Source: Verrucomicrobiia bacterium
Lineage (GTDB): Bacteria; Verrucomicrobiota; Verrucomicrobiia; Limisphaerales; UBA9464
DNA length: 64,000 bases
Assembly (NCBI GenBank): GCA_019634635.1
Contig: JAHCBB010000022.1
Location: 1-64,000, forward strand
Direction: 5' to 3'
Shown: positions 44,466-53,599 of the stretch, in pieces
How positions within the stretch are numbered: position 1 is the first letter of the stretch
Layout: each line of letters starts with the position of its first letter
Translations under genes and position numbers: made by a program
Notes under the pieces: model-generated
What the model was told of the DNA's origin: nothing
Databases searched by the model: none
Seen by the model: only the letters and a program-made list of their open reading frames with translations

Positions 44466-46994
44466 TCATTCCGCCCGCAACGCCACCATCGGCTGGACCT
44501 TCATGGCGCGGCGGGCGGGGAGCCAGGTGGCCGCGAGCCCGGTGGCGAACAGCGCCAGGGCGGCCACGCAGAATACCACCGGATCGAAGCCCTCGAAATC
44601 GGCGATCAGGCTGCCGAGCAAACGGACGATCGCCGCGCTGAGCAGCAGACCGAGGGCGATGCCGACCAGGCTCAACATGACACCTTCGCGCAAGATCAGG
44701 TTGCGCAGGCGCGAGGGCTCGGCGCCGAGCGCGAGGCGGATGCCGATCTCGCGCGTGCGCCGGGAAACGCTGTAGGCCTTGGCGCCGTAAAGACCAATGA
44801 TCGCGATGAGCACCGCCACCGCACCGAACGCCGCCAGGACCGTCGCGATGCGCCGGAAGAGCCAGGGCACGGGCGCGGCGTCCTTGTGCTCGCGGAAGGT
44901 GCGCACCGTGAAAAGGGGCACGTCGGGAGCCGCCGCCTGGAGCTCGCGCTGCAAGGGCTCGCGCAACGCGGCCAGCGTGGTCTCGCCGGCGGTCACGGAT
45001 CGGACCATGAAGTGGACCTTCTCCTTAAAGCCCTGCGCGAACGGAAGGTAGATCGCGCCGGGCGATTTCGCTTCGGCGGAGTCGGGACGCAGGCTGCGCG
45101 CGATGCCGACGACTTCGATCGTCCCATCGCCGGACGAACCGGCGGCCGCTGGCACCTCGCCGCCGGCCCAATCGAGACGCCGGCCCAGTGCGTCTTCGCC
45201 GGGCCAGAGCCGGGCGGCGAGTGCCTCGTCGATGATGGCGACGAGGGGTGCGCCGGCCTGATCGGTTTCGAAGGGGGTGAACGTTCGGCCGCGCAGCAGC
45301 GGCCGGCCGACGGCGGCAAAGTAATCGCCACCGACGGCGTTGAATGGGGCGAGGAAGGCGAGTCCTTCCGCCGCGGTGGACGGACGGGCATCGGGCGCTG
45401 GACGTGTGCCGGCCCGCCGTACGAACCCTTCGTTCCAGTTAAAGCCGTAGAGTGTCGCGGTGGCGATGCTGGCGAAGGCCACCCCGGGCACGTTGGCGAG
45501 GCGGTCGCCGACAGTGCGGAAAATCTCGAAGTTCCGGGACTGATCCCGCCCCCCAAGGCTGGCGTCGAATTCGACGACGAGCGTGTGAAGCGCATCAATG
45601 CCGGTGTCCGCGCCCAGCACGCGGCCCACCCATCGGGCGCTGAGGCCCGCACCGATGAGGAGGGTGAGCGACAGGGCGATCTGCGCGACGACGAGCGGGT
45701 GGCGCGGCAGCCAGCGCCGGTGCCGGCGGGTGTCTTCGGCAGCGGCTTGCTGGAGATCGGGGAGGAGATCGCGGCGCAGGAGGGTGAGCGCCGGACCGAG
45801 GGCAAAGAACAGCGTCGCCATCGTGCAGAAGACCAGCGTAGCGACGACGGGCACCACCGGGGCTGGGGTCGTGAAAAGAAGCGCGAATGACAGACGACTG
45901 GAGACCGCAGCGATGAGGAGCTTGGTGCCCAAGACCGCGCAGATACAGCCGAGCGCGCCGCCCACGAGCGCGAGCACGAGACCTTCCGTGAGGAGCTGGC
46001 GGACGAGGCGGCCGCGGGTGGCGCCGACCGCGAGACGGATGGCGAACTCCTTGCATCGCGCGTGGCCGCGGACGAGCAGAAGCCCGGCGAGGTTGAGCGA
46101 GACAATGAGGAGGACGGAGCCAGTCAGGCCCATGAGCACGGTGCCGAGGAGGGCCGGCATGATGCCATTCTGCTTTGGCTCCGAGCCGACGACGAATCGC
46201 GGCAGCGGACCGACGATGAACGTTTGGTCCTTTTGCTCGACGGGATACAGCTCCTCCAACCCTGCAGCAGTGCCGGCCAGCGCCGACTGGGCGCTGTCGG
46301 CGGTGATGCCGGCTTGCAGCCGACCCACGAGGTTGAGGGCGAAGCTCTTGGCATCCTGAAGCGAGCGGCCCTCGCCTCCGAGCGAATCAAAGACGCCCAG
46401 CGGAAAGTAGAACTCAGGACCGAACGTCGCATTGGCCCCGGTGAATTTTTCAGGCGTGATCCCCACGACGGTGAAGAGACGGCCGTTGATGCGCAGGGTG
46501 GAGCCGACCAGATCGGGATGGGAGCCGGAGTTGCGCCAGTAGAAATGGCTCACAATCACAACGGGCAGATTGGCACCGGGAGTCTCCTCGGCTTCGGTGA
46601 AGCCGCGGCCCCGGAGGAGCGGCACGCCGAGCACCTCGAAGTAGTTGGCGCTGACCATGGCGGAAACCCCGCGGCGCGCTTCCGCACCCTCGCCGACGGC
46701 GACGAACGCGAGCGCCTGCGCGAGGACGCCGGTGAAGAGATCGCGACGTTCGTGCACCTCGCGGTAGGCGGCGTAGGAGAACGCCCGGAAGTTGGCCGCC
46801 TCCTTCTTGTCCTGGGAATAGAGCTGGACGACCCGCTCGGGCTCGGGAAAAGGCCGCGGATTGAAGGCGAGCGCGTAGAGGACGCTGAACATCGCGGTGT
46901 TCAGGCCGATGCCCAGCGCGAGGACAACCACAGCCGCAACGGTGAAGCCGGGGTTCTTCAGCAATTGGCGAAGGGCATAGCGGAGGTCGTTCAT
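44466..46994 (-). CDS. ADOP/MacB-type ABC permease 3
   Basis: This is an 842-aa permease, the longest of the eight. The N-terminus MNDLRYALRQLLKNPGFTVAAVVVLALGIGLNTAMFSVLYALAF differs in TM1 from its neighbours. Core 1 (NSGSHPDLVGSTLRINGRLFTVVGITPEKF) and FtsX 1 (LIVSLNLAGLLLVRGHARCKEFAIRLAVGATRGRLVRQLL) are followed by core 2 and FtsX 2 (GAVAVLIAIIGLYGAKAYSVSRRTREIGIRLALGAEPSRL). The end is LPARRAMKVQPMVALRAE. ATG 46994 lies 6 nt from a heptad array (47001-47033); no Shine-Dalgarno is obvious. Confidence 0.9.
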   Translation of the reverse strand: MNDLRYALRQLLKNPGFTVAAVVVLALGIGLNTAMFSVLYALAFNPRPFPEPERVVQLYSQDKKEAANFRAFSYAAYREVHERRDLFTGVLAQALAFVAVGEGAEARRGVSAMVSANYFEVLGVPLLRGRGFTEAEETPGANLPVVIVSHFYWRNSGSHPDLVGSTLRINGRLFTVVGITPEKFTGANATFGPEFYFPLGVFDSLGGEGRSLQDAKSFALNLVGRLQAGITADSAQSALAGTAAGLEELYPVEQKDQTFIVGPLPRFVVGSEPKQNGIMPALLGTVLMGLTGSVLLIVSLNLAGLLLVRGHARCKEFAIRLAVGATRGRLVRQLLTEGLVLALVGGALGCICAVLGTKLLIAAVSSRLSFALLFTTPAPVVPVVATLVFCTMATLFFALGPALTLLRRDLLPDLQQAAAEDTRRHRRWLPRHPLVVAQIALSLTLLIGAGLSARWVGRVLGADTGIDALHTLVVEFDASLGGRDQSRNFEIFRTVGDRLANVPGVAFASIATATLYGFNWNEGFVRRAGTRPAPDARPSTAAEGLAFLAPFNAVGGDYFAAVGRPLLRGRTFTPFETDQAGAPLVAIIDEALAARLWPGEDALGRRLDWAGGEVPAAAGSSGDGTIEVVGIARSLRPDSAEAKSPGAIYLPFAQGFKEKVHFMVRSVTAGETTLAALREPLQRELQAAAPDVPLFTVRTFREHKDAAPVPWLFRRIATVLAAFGAVAVLIAIIGLYGAKAYSVSRRTREIGIRLALGAEPSRLRNLILREGVMLSLVGIALGLLLSAAIVRLLGSLIADFEGFDPVVFCVAALALFATGLAATWLPARRAMKVQPMVALRAE

Positions 46995-46998
46995 TTTG

Positions 46999-47259
46999 CT
47001 AGTTATGAGTGACGAGTTGTGAGTAGTGAGTTGGAGATGGAGCGGGGAGCACGTGGAGCACTCCATTCAGTTTCCGGATCAGACGATCGGCTTCAGTGGC
47101 ATGACGAGGAGTCATGAGCCTTCCATGATGGGGTGTTCGCCCGGTCAGACAACGGCTCACCCTGGCCAGCAGCCCTCGCTTCAGCCACGCCATCGAGTCC
47201 CGGCAACTCCGCGACGCCCGTTGACGCAGATCTCTGCTGACTGAAGACTCATAACTCAT
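46999..47259 (-). pseudogene. Four-helix-bundle protein remnant
   Basis: The 86-codon frame reads SCRDSMAWLKRGLLARVSRCLTG near its start, matching SCRELIAWQKGMLLARLIHRLT of the intact copy at 56068. It then lacks the conserved middle (EEKFGL...RRAAVSIPSNL) and ends with a loosely similar helix. The ATG is in the right heptad array. It is probably an internal deletion derivative. Confidence 0.5.
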
Positions 47260-47296
47260 AACTCATAACTCACAACTCATGGCTCATGGCTCATCC
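47001..47296 (-). mobile_element. Heptad-bounded four-helix-bundle element 2 (decayed)
   Basis: The left array is degenerate (AGTTATG AGTGACG AGTTGTG AGTAGTG AGTT, 47001-47033). The right array is CTCATAA x3, CTCACAA, CTCATGG x2, CTCATCC (47248-47296), running into the stop codon of permease 4. Inside is a shortened, decayed four-helix-bundle ORF. Confidence 0.6.
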
Positions 47297-49690
47297 ATCA
47301 CTCCGCAGCGCCACCATCGGGTCCACCCGCGCCGCGCGCCGCGCAGGCAGCCAGCAGGCAAATAACGCCACGCCCAGAAGGACCAGGGACACGCCGGCAA
47401 AGGTCGCCGGATCGGTCGGTTTGACCTCGTAAAGCATCCTGACCAGCACGCGCGTCAGCCCGAACGCCCCAGCCAGGCCGAGCACGAGGCCGACCGCGGC
47501 GAGCTTCATGCCGTGGCTCACGACGAGCCCGAGCACGTCGCGACGGCTCGCCCCCAGCGCCATGCGGATGCCGATCTCACGGGTGCGTTGCGTGACGGCA
47601 TAAGCGATGATTCCGTAGAGGCCGATGGCGGCCAGCAGCAGCGCGGCGCCGGCGAATCCAGCCAGCAGCACCAGCACGAAACGTTGTTGCGACAGCGAAC
47701 CGGCGATCGCGTTCTCCATGGTCTGGATGTTTGCCACCGGTTGGTCGGGATCGATTTCGAGCACCGCCTTCCGCACCGTCTCCGCCAGGGCGAGCGGGGC
47801 GATAGCGGTGCGAACCAGCAGATTTCCACTCCCCATGAAGCTGTAGGCCTGCGGTCGATACACGCAGGAGCGGACCTCCTTCCCGAGCCCATGCTGCCGG
47901 ACATCCCCGACGACGCCGACAATCTCCCAGCCTTCGTCGAGGTTGCCCGTGGCCACGTCGAGATGGATGCGCTGCCCCAACGGGTCCTGATTCGGGAAAT
48001 GCTGACGGGCCAGGGCTTCGTTGATGATGACCACCCGTGGCGAACCGACCTTGTCGCTCCATGCAAAGGGCCGGCCCTTGCGCAGCGGAATTCCCGCTGC
48101 CTGGAAGTAGTATGGCGTGCAAAAATCAAAGTCCACGCCGTGGCCGGTCGGCGGCGCATCCGACCGGCCGGCGATCGTGAACGTCGTGTCCATGGACCCA
48201 CCTCTCACCGGCCGCTTTCCGACCACCCCGGCCGCTTCGACGCCTGGGAGAGCGCCGATCCGTTCAAGCGCCCGCTCGAAGAAATCCGTCCGTCGCGCGG
48301 CGTCCGGATACTTTTTCTCCGGCAGGCTCACCTGCATGGTCAGGACGTTCTGGGGATTGATGCCCGGCGGAACGTGGGCGAGGCGGACGAAGCTGTTAAG
48401 CAACAAACCGGCGCCGACCAGCAAAACGAGCGAAAGCGCCACCTCGGCAATGATCAATCCGCTGCGGACACGGTTCCGTGGACCGGTGCTGGAAGTGCGC
48501 GCGCCATCCTTGAGCATGTCGTTGAGATTGATCCGCGAGGTCTGAAGGGCCGGCACCAGTCCAAACACCACCGCAGCGAGGAGCGAGACCAGCATGGCGA
48601 ATCCCAGCATGCGCAGGTCGAGGCCGAGTTCCCCCGCGCGGGGCAGGTTCACGGCATTCAGGTGCTTGACCATTTCGACGCCCCAGAGCGCGAGCAGCAG
48701 TCCGAGCGACGCGCCTGCCAGCGACAGCAGCACGCTCTCCGTCAACAACTGCCGGACAATCCGCCAGCGCCCGGCACCCAGCGCGGCCCGCACCGCCATT
48801 TCCTTCTGACGCCCCGACGATTTGGCCAGCAACAGGTTCGCGACGTTGCTGCAGGCAATCAGCAGCACGCAACCCACGGCGCCGAACAACACGAGCAGCG
48901 TCGGCTTGGTGTCGCCCGTGATCTGCTCATGCAGCGGCACGAGGGTCGCGCCCCAGCCCTGCTTCCACGCCGGATACAGGGGACGGAGCTGTGCGGCCAC
49001 CGCCGATAGTTCAGTTTCGGCCCGTTCCACGGTCTCGCCGGGTTTCAAGCGGCCGAAGGCCTGGAGCCAGTGGGAACCGCGTTCATTTACGGCGCTTGGG
49101 CCGACCGCAATAGGGACGACGAAATCGGACGGCCCCCACGGCAGGGCCGTTGGGGCAAGGACACCTATCACCGTATGGCTTTGGTCATTGAGCTGGATCG
49201 TGCGCCCCACGACGGATACGTCACCGCCAAATCTGCGCTGCCAGAATCCGTGGCCCAGCACGACCACCTGGTCCTTGCCCGGCTGATCCTCATCCGGCGC
49301 GAAGCCCCGGCCCAGGACCGGTCGCGCCCGCAGGATCTTCAGGCCGCTGGCAGACATTCCCAGTCCGCTGACGCGCTCCGGCTCTCCTTCGCCGGTGAGG
49401 TTCAACTCGCGACCGTCCAGGAGCGAAAGGTCTTCAAAGAAGTTCCCGTGCTCTTTCCAGTCGAGAAAGGCGCCCGGGGAAACCCAGTTTCGCTGACCGG
49501 GGCCGGGAGCCTCCCACACCTGCACCAACTGCCCTGGCTCGTCGTAAGGCAGCCGCTTCAGCAACACCGAGTCCACGATGCTGAACACGGCGGTCGTAGC
49601 TCCGATGCCGAGCGCAAGCGTGAGCACGGCCACGGCGGTGAAGCCGGGGTTCTTCAGCAACTGGCGGCAGGCGAATTTGAGATCTTTCAC
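47291..49690 (-). CDS. ADOP/MacB-type ABC permease 4
   Basis: This 799-aa permease uses a GTG start giving VKDLKFACRQLLKNPGFTAVAVLTLALGIGATTAVFSIV; the frame is open to an ATG at 49753. FtsX 1 (LLVLFGAVGCVLLIACSNVANLLLAKSSGRQKEMAVRAALGAGRWRIV) and FtsX 2 (LLAGFAGAALLLAAIGLYGIIAYAVTQRTREIGIRMALGASRRDV) are typical. The C-terminus (LPARRAARVDPMVALRSDG) and the following bases (47276-47338) are identical over about 60 nt to the end of permease 7 (56490-56552), pointing to duplication or gene conversion. Confidence 0.88.
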   Translation of the reverse strand: MKDLKFACRQLLKNPGFTAVAVLTLALGIGATTAVFSIVDSVLLKRLPYDEPGQLVQVWEAPGPGQRNWVSPGAFLDWKEHGNFFEDLSLLDGRELNLTGEGEPERVSGLGMSASGLKILRARPVLGRGFAPDEDQPGKDQVVVLGHGFWQRRFGGDVSVVGRTIQLNDQSHTVIGVLAPTALPWGPSDFVVPIAVGPSAVNERGSHWLQAFGRLKPGETVERAETELSAVAAQLRPLYPAWKQGWGATLVPLHEQITGDTKPTLLVLFGAVGCVLLIACSNVANLLLAKSSGRQKEMAVRAALGAGRWRIVRQLLTESVLLSLAGASLGLLLALWGVEMVKHLNAVNLPRAGELGLDLRMLGFAMLVSLLAAVVFGLVPALQTSRINLNDMLKDGARTSSTGPRNRVRSGLIIAEVALSLVLLVGAGLLLNSFVRLAHVPPGINPQNVLTMQVSLPEKKYPDAARRTDFFERALERIGALPGVEAAGVVGKRPVRGGSMDTTFTIAGRSDAPPTGHGVDFDFCTPYYFQAAGIPLRKGRPFAWSDKVGSPRVVIINEALARQHFPNQDPLGQRIHLDVATGNLDEGWEIVGVVGDVRQHGLGKEVRSCVYRPQAYSFMGSGNLLVRTAIAPLALAETVRKAVLEIDPDQPVANIQTMENAIAGSLSQQRFVLVLLAGFAGAALLLAAIGLYGIIAYAVTQRTREIGIRMALGASRRDVLGLVVSHGMKLAAVGLVLGLAGAFGLTRVLVRMLYEVKPTDPATFAGVSLVLLGVALFACWLPARRAARVDPMVALRSDG

Positions 49691-49800
49691 GGTGGGCAGG
49701 CAGTAATCAGTGTTGGCGAATGAAAACATCGAATAATCGACATTCAACGCCATACACCCAAGGCTGAGGCACGGAATCCAATGGAAGTTGCGCGTTCATT

Positions 49801-52230
49801 TTATTCCGTTCGCATCGCCTCCATCGGCTCGACCTTCGTCGCCTGTCGGGCCGGGAGCCAGCAGGCAAACAGCGTCGTCGCCAGCAGCAAGGCGAGCACT
49901 CCGAGACAAGTTCCCAAATCAAAGGGACTGGTGTGGTGAAGCTGGCTGGCAATCAATCGCGTCCAGGCCAGGGCGCCGAGAATGCCGATCACAGAGCCCA
50001 AGGCAACGAGCTTCATCCCTTCCTTGAGGATCAATCGAACCAAGTCACCATCCTGGGCTCCCAATGCCTTCCGAACACCGAGTTCCTGCCGGCGCTGGAC
50101 GACGGCGTTGGTCAGGACACCCGCGATGCCGAGCACGACCAGACCGAGCGCGACGGCGCCGAAGGTGGCCGTGAGCAGCGTGACGAAACGCTTGGAAGCA
50201 ATTGAACCGCTCACTGCGTCATCAAGCGGTCGGAAATTGTAGGCTGGCACTTCGCGATCCAACGCAAGGAACTCCCGATTGATGGCCGCCGCCAGAGCGG
50301 CGGGTTCGTCACGGGTGCGCACCACGAGCGAATGAATCCACACGGCATACTGGCGGCAGCAGAGATAGACTTCCGGCCGCGCCGGCGCGTCCAGCCCGGT
50401 TGATTTCACATCCGCAATCACGCCGACGACTTCCGCGAGGTTGGTTCCCGTCGCCCCTGCAGTGATGCGACGACCGAGAGGATCGCCGCCGCCGAAGAGT
50501 TCCTTCGCCAGTGTTTGATTGATGATCACCACGGGCCGCGAGCTTTCGTCGTCCGTGGAAGCGAATTCGCGTCCGCGCAACACCGGAATTCGCATCAACT
50601 GGAAATAGCCCGGACTGGCCTGCCGATAGCCGGCGAGGCGGGCGGAGTTCTGCATGTCCATGCTTTCGCCTTCCAAGGCGATGCGTTTGGTCGAGGCGAG
50701 CATGCTCCCGAAAGGCGCGCCATGCACCGTGGCTGCCGCCTCGACTCCCGGCAGGGCGCTGATCCGCACAATCAGGTCGGCGAGGAAGCGCAGGCGTTTC
50801 GAGTCATCGCCGTACGCCTGCCAATGAAGAGTGAAGTCCGCAGCCAACACCTGTTCCGGTTCGAAGCCCGGCCGTTCCGCCGCCAGCCGTTGAAAACTTC
50901 GGAGGAACAATCCCGCGCCAGCCAGGAGCGTCACGGCGACCGCGACTTGCGCGATGGCCAACCCGGCTCGCCACCCGGACACTCTTCCGCCAGCAAGACC
51001 ACGATTGGTTGCGGCCAATGCCGTCTGCGGATCACTCCGCACGACCTGGAGCGCGGGCAAGAGACCGGTCAGGAATCCCGTGACAACCGTAACGAGGAGT
51101 GCGAACCCAAACACCGGCCAATCCAGCGCGAGCGAGTCGATTCGAGGCAGGCTGTCCGGCACCCACGCCGGTGTGACCGACAACAGCCAACGGGCGATGA
51201 GCAGGCTCAAGGAACCGCCGATCATCGCCAGCAGCAGACACTCCAGAACCGGCAATCGGATAAGCTGCCGCCAGTGCGCCCCAAGCGCCGCGCGGATTGC
51301 AAACTCCCGGATGCGCCGCCGGCCACGAGCCAGAGACAAGTTGGCCAGGTTCACACACGCAATCAGCAACACCGACCCGACGGAGCCCAGGATCACCACC
51401 AGCATGGGTGCCGACTCGGCGGTGACCTGTTCATGCAGCGAACGCACGGCCACTCCCCAATCGACCCGGTCCGGGTTTTCTTCGGCTGCGACTGCGGCGA
51501 GACGATTCATCTCGGCCTGGGCGGACTGCACGGTTACGCCCGATTTCAAGCGCCCGACGCCGATAAAGAAACGGCCATCCGAAGCCCGCTCCTGCGGCGT
51601 GAACGGATACGGCATCCAGAGCTTCGGCTCGAAGGCTGCCGTTGGTCGGCCAACGATGTTTCGCGGGTTGAAGGTCCGGAACTCCGGGGCCAACACGCCT
51701 ACGACAACCGTCTGTTCGCCGCTTAAGCGAATCGTGTGCCCGACGATGTCCCTCCGGCCGCCGAACTGCGTTTGCCAGAGATCATGGGTGATGACCACCA
51801 CCTGGTGCCGGCCCAGTTCATCCTCACCCGTCGCAAAGCCGCGACCCAGGGCGAACTTCGGCCCGAGCACCTCAAAGTAGTTGGCCGTGACGTAGGCTCC
51901 TCGAACGTGGAAGGGCACTGTTTCCGTGGCCACGTTGAAGGATTCATAAACCTCGGCCGCCAGACTGGAAAACGATGTGGTGCGGTCGCGCCAGCCAAAG
52001 AAAGAGGCCGCCGAAGCATTGATCTGAGTGAAGCCCCGCTTTGGGTTGCTGTCAGATATTGTCACCAACTGCTGCGGGTTCTCATAGGGGAGTGGCTTCA
52101 GCAACACGGCATTGACGATGCCGAAGATGGCGGTGTTTGCGCCGATGCCGAGCGCGAGCGTGAGCACGGCCACGGCGGTGAAGCCAGGGTTCTTCAGCAA
52201 CTGGCGAAGGGCGGATTTCAGGTCGTTCAT
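49801..52230 (-). CDS. ADOP/MacB-type ABC permease 5
   Basis: This 809-aa permease starts MNDLKSALRQLLKNPGFTAVAVLTLALGIGANTAIFGIVNAVLLKPLPYENPQQLVTI. Core 1 (VGHTIRLSGEQTVVVGVLAPEF), FtsX 1 (VILGSVGSVLLIACVNLANLSLARGRRRIREFAIRAALGAHWRQLI), core 2, and FtsX 2 (FGAVALGLVVLGIAGVLTNAVVQRRQELGVRKALGAQDGDLV) follow. It ends LPARQATKVEPMEAMRTE. It lies about 110 nt before permease 4 without an intervening four-helix element, and is the first full gene downstream of the methyltransferase island. Confidence 0.9.
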   Translation of the reverse strand: MNDLKSALRQLLKNPGFTAVAVLTLALGIGANTAIFGIVNAVLLKPLPYENPQQLVTISDSNPKRGFTQINASAASFFGWRDRTTSFSSLAAEVYESFNVATETVPFHVRGAYVTANYFEVLGPKFALGRGFATGEDELGRHQVVVITHDLWQTQFGGRRDIVGHTIRLSGEQTVVVGVLAPEFRTFNPRNIVGRPTAAFEPKLWMPYPFTPQERASDGRFFIGVGRLKSGVTVQSAQAEMNRLAAVAAEENPDRVDWGVAVRSLHEQVTAESAPMLVVILGSVGSVLLIACVNLANLSLARGRRRIREFAIRAALGAHWRQLIRLPVLECLLLAMIGGSLSLLIARWLLSVTPAWVPDSLPRIDSLALDWPVFGFALLVTVVTGFLTGLLPALQVVRSDPQTALAATNRGLAGGRVSGWRAGLAIAQVAVAVTLLAGAGLFLRSFQRLAAERPGFEPEQVLAADFTLHWQAYGDDSKRLRFLADLIVRISALPGVEAAATVHGAPFGSMLASTKRIALEGESMDMQNSARLAGYRQASPGYFQLMRIPVLRGREFASTDDESSRPVVIINQTLAKELFGGGDPLGRRITAGATGTNLAEVVGVIADVKSTGLDAPARPEVYLCCRQYAVWIHSLVVRTRDEPAALAAAINREFLALDREVPAYNFRPLDDAVSGSIASKRFVTLLTATFGAVALGLVVLGIAGVLTNAVVQRRQELGVRKALGAQDGDLVRLILKEGMKLVALGSVIGILGALAWTRLIASQLHHTSPFDLGTCLGVLALLLATTLFACWLPARQATKVEPMEAMRTE

Positions 52231-52448
52231 CTTGCTATTACATGATGATTACGAAATTGCTTCCAAGCGCTGTCATGGTCCCACATACGGATCAGACCTT
52301 TCCAGAGACACGTAGGATACTCGGCCGCGTAAGAGACACTCGATTACATTGCCATCCCCGGGTGAGAGCGCGGGCAAACAGCGTGCGCAACATCTTTTCC
52401 CATGCGCTCGCTGTGATTGAGGTTCTCACGGCAGAGCTTCTGCGTATT

Positions 52449-53255
52449 TCAAACTCGTTGAGCACAGGAATTGAGCGTGCTTTGATTCCGGATCAGAAGG
52501 CGCAATGAACCATCAAAATTTGGCATTGTACGCCATTCTCCAAACTGGTGGTCCCAAAATCCGGATCTCAGGTCATCACTTAGCTTCCTCACGAAGCGTT
52601 GTTGATCTTCTTCTGATATAAAACTCCAAGCAGACTGGGATCGTCGCACCGTGGCATCAAGAAAGGATTCCGGCCGAGCGTAAAAGGCCTCGGCGAATCC
52701 ATCGACACAATCAATCGGCACGGGAACGCCCAGGATCTCCGTCGCCCCGCCGAGGCCATTAGAGATTCTCTCCAAAGTTGGAAAGCGCCTGCGCTCAACC
52801 GCAATCAGTTCAGGGGCGTAGTGGGCCAGCCAGTAGCGATCCATCGCATCACCGTCGAAAGTAAGCACCACAATTGGTCCTCGCGTGACGCGTCGCAGTT
52901 CCTTCAGTCCCTGGTCAATATCCTTCCACTGATGCACGGTAACAAGCGCCATAGACGCATCGACCGACTGGTCATCCAACGGCAATTGCTCTGCGATGCC
53001 ATGAATCGCGGGTACCAGGCTCTTGGGGCGCTGGCTTCGCATGGCCTCCGACGGTTCAACTGCAACGACATAGCGGTCTTTTGGCTCAATTGAGCCGGCA
53101 CCTGCCCCGACGTTAAGCACTGTGCGCGCGTCTCCCAGTGCGCGGTGTATCCAGTCCGCAATTCGCGGGTCTGTTCGTCTTTGAAGCGAGTAATGTTGCC
53201 CATGCTTACCATAGTTTACATCTCCCGCTGGATTTAACCTTTGAGTTGCAGTCAT
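52449..53255 (-). CDS. Class I SAM-dependent methyltransferase (type 11)
   Basis: This 268-aa cytosolic enzyme has motif I VLNVGAGAGS (about 47-55), an acidic motif II AVEPSEAM, IHGIAEQLPLDDQSVDASMALVTVHQW (motif III/IV region) and ELRRVTRGPIVVLTFD. The N-terminus VNYGKHGQHYSLQRRTDPRIADWI is typical of type-11 methyltransferases acting on small molecules. The substrate is unknown. The DNA of the gene and its flanks (52240-53400) appears visibly richer in A/T than the permease genes, suggesting a later insertion into the permease array. Bases 52231-52448 hold no gene I can support. Confidence 0.8.
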   Translation of the reverse strand: MTATQRLNPAGDVNYGKHGQHYSLQRRTDPRIADWIHRALGDARTVLNVGAGAGSIEPKDRYVVAVEPSEAMRSQRPKSLVPAIHGIAEQLPLDDQSVDASMALVTVHQWKDIDQGLKELRRVTRGPIVVLTFDGDAMDRYWLAHYAPELIAVERRRFPTLERISNGLGGATEILGVPVPIDCVDGFAEAFYARPESFLDATVRRSQSAWSFISEEDQQRFVRKLSDDLRSGFWDHQFGEWRTMPNFDGSLRLLIRNQSTLNSCAQRV

Positions 53256-53303
53256 ACCTTTTCGTCGTTTATAGCTTGCTAAGCCCTGACTTGCGGGGGC
53301 TCA

Positions 53304-53474
53304 CTAAGCGGGAATTGCTGCCGCATACATGGTCCGCACTACACGATGACAGCAGGATAAATGCATCCTTGTCGACAAGAGAATCATGGCGGTTATATCG
53401 GATCCCAAGGCGGCCACGGCGCCGAAGCCGGCTGTCTTCAGCAACTGGCGGACGGCGAATTTGAGGCCGGTCAT
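53304..53474 (-). pseudogene. ADOP permease N-terminal fragment
   Basis: The 56-codon frame starts MTGLKFAVRQLLKTAGFGAVAALG, clearly the N-terminus of an ADOP permease (consensus xDLKFAxRQLLKNPGFTAVAVLT). It then diverges into unrelated sequence and stops at 53304. It marks a ninth permease gene that was destroyed, presumably when the methyltransferase segment arrived or by deletion. Confidence 0.75.
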
Positions 53475-53480
53475 AGGAAA

Positions 53481-53598
53481 GTTATAGGTTCAGAGTTACA
53501 AGTTATGAGCCAGAAACGGAGCGCCGCAGCGCGTTAGCAATTTTGCGTTGTTCTTGGATGATATTCATAACTCATAACTCAAAGCTCACCACTCTATC
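53481..53598 (-). mobile_element. Minimal heptad-bounded element 3 with 21-codon ORF
   Basis: The left heptads are GTTATAG GTTCAGA GTTACAA GTTATGA (53481-53508). The right heptads, partly degenerate, run from about 53564 to 53598. Between them is an ORF, 53568-53503 on the minus strand, of 21 codons reading ...IIQEQRKIANALRRSVS.. and then TCA-TAA-type ending. This equals the last helix of the 125-aa four-helix-bundle protein (LIQELRKMLNALRRSVS). ATG and TAA again lie in the heptads. It is an internal-deletion derivative with the ends preserved. Confidence 0.7.
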
Positions 53599-53599
53599 A

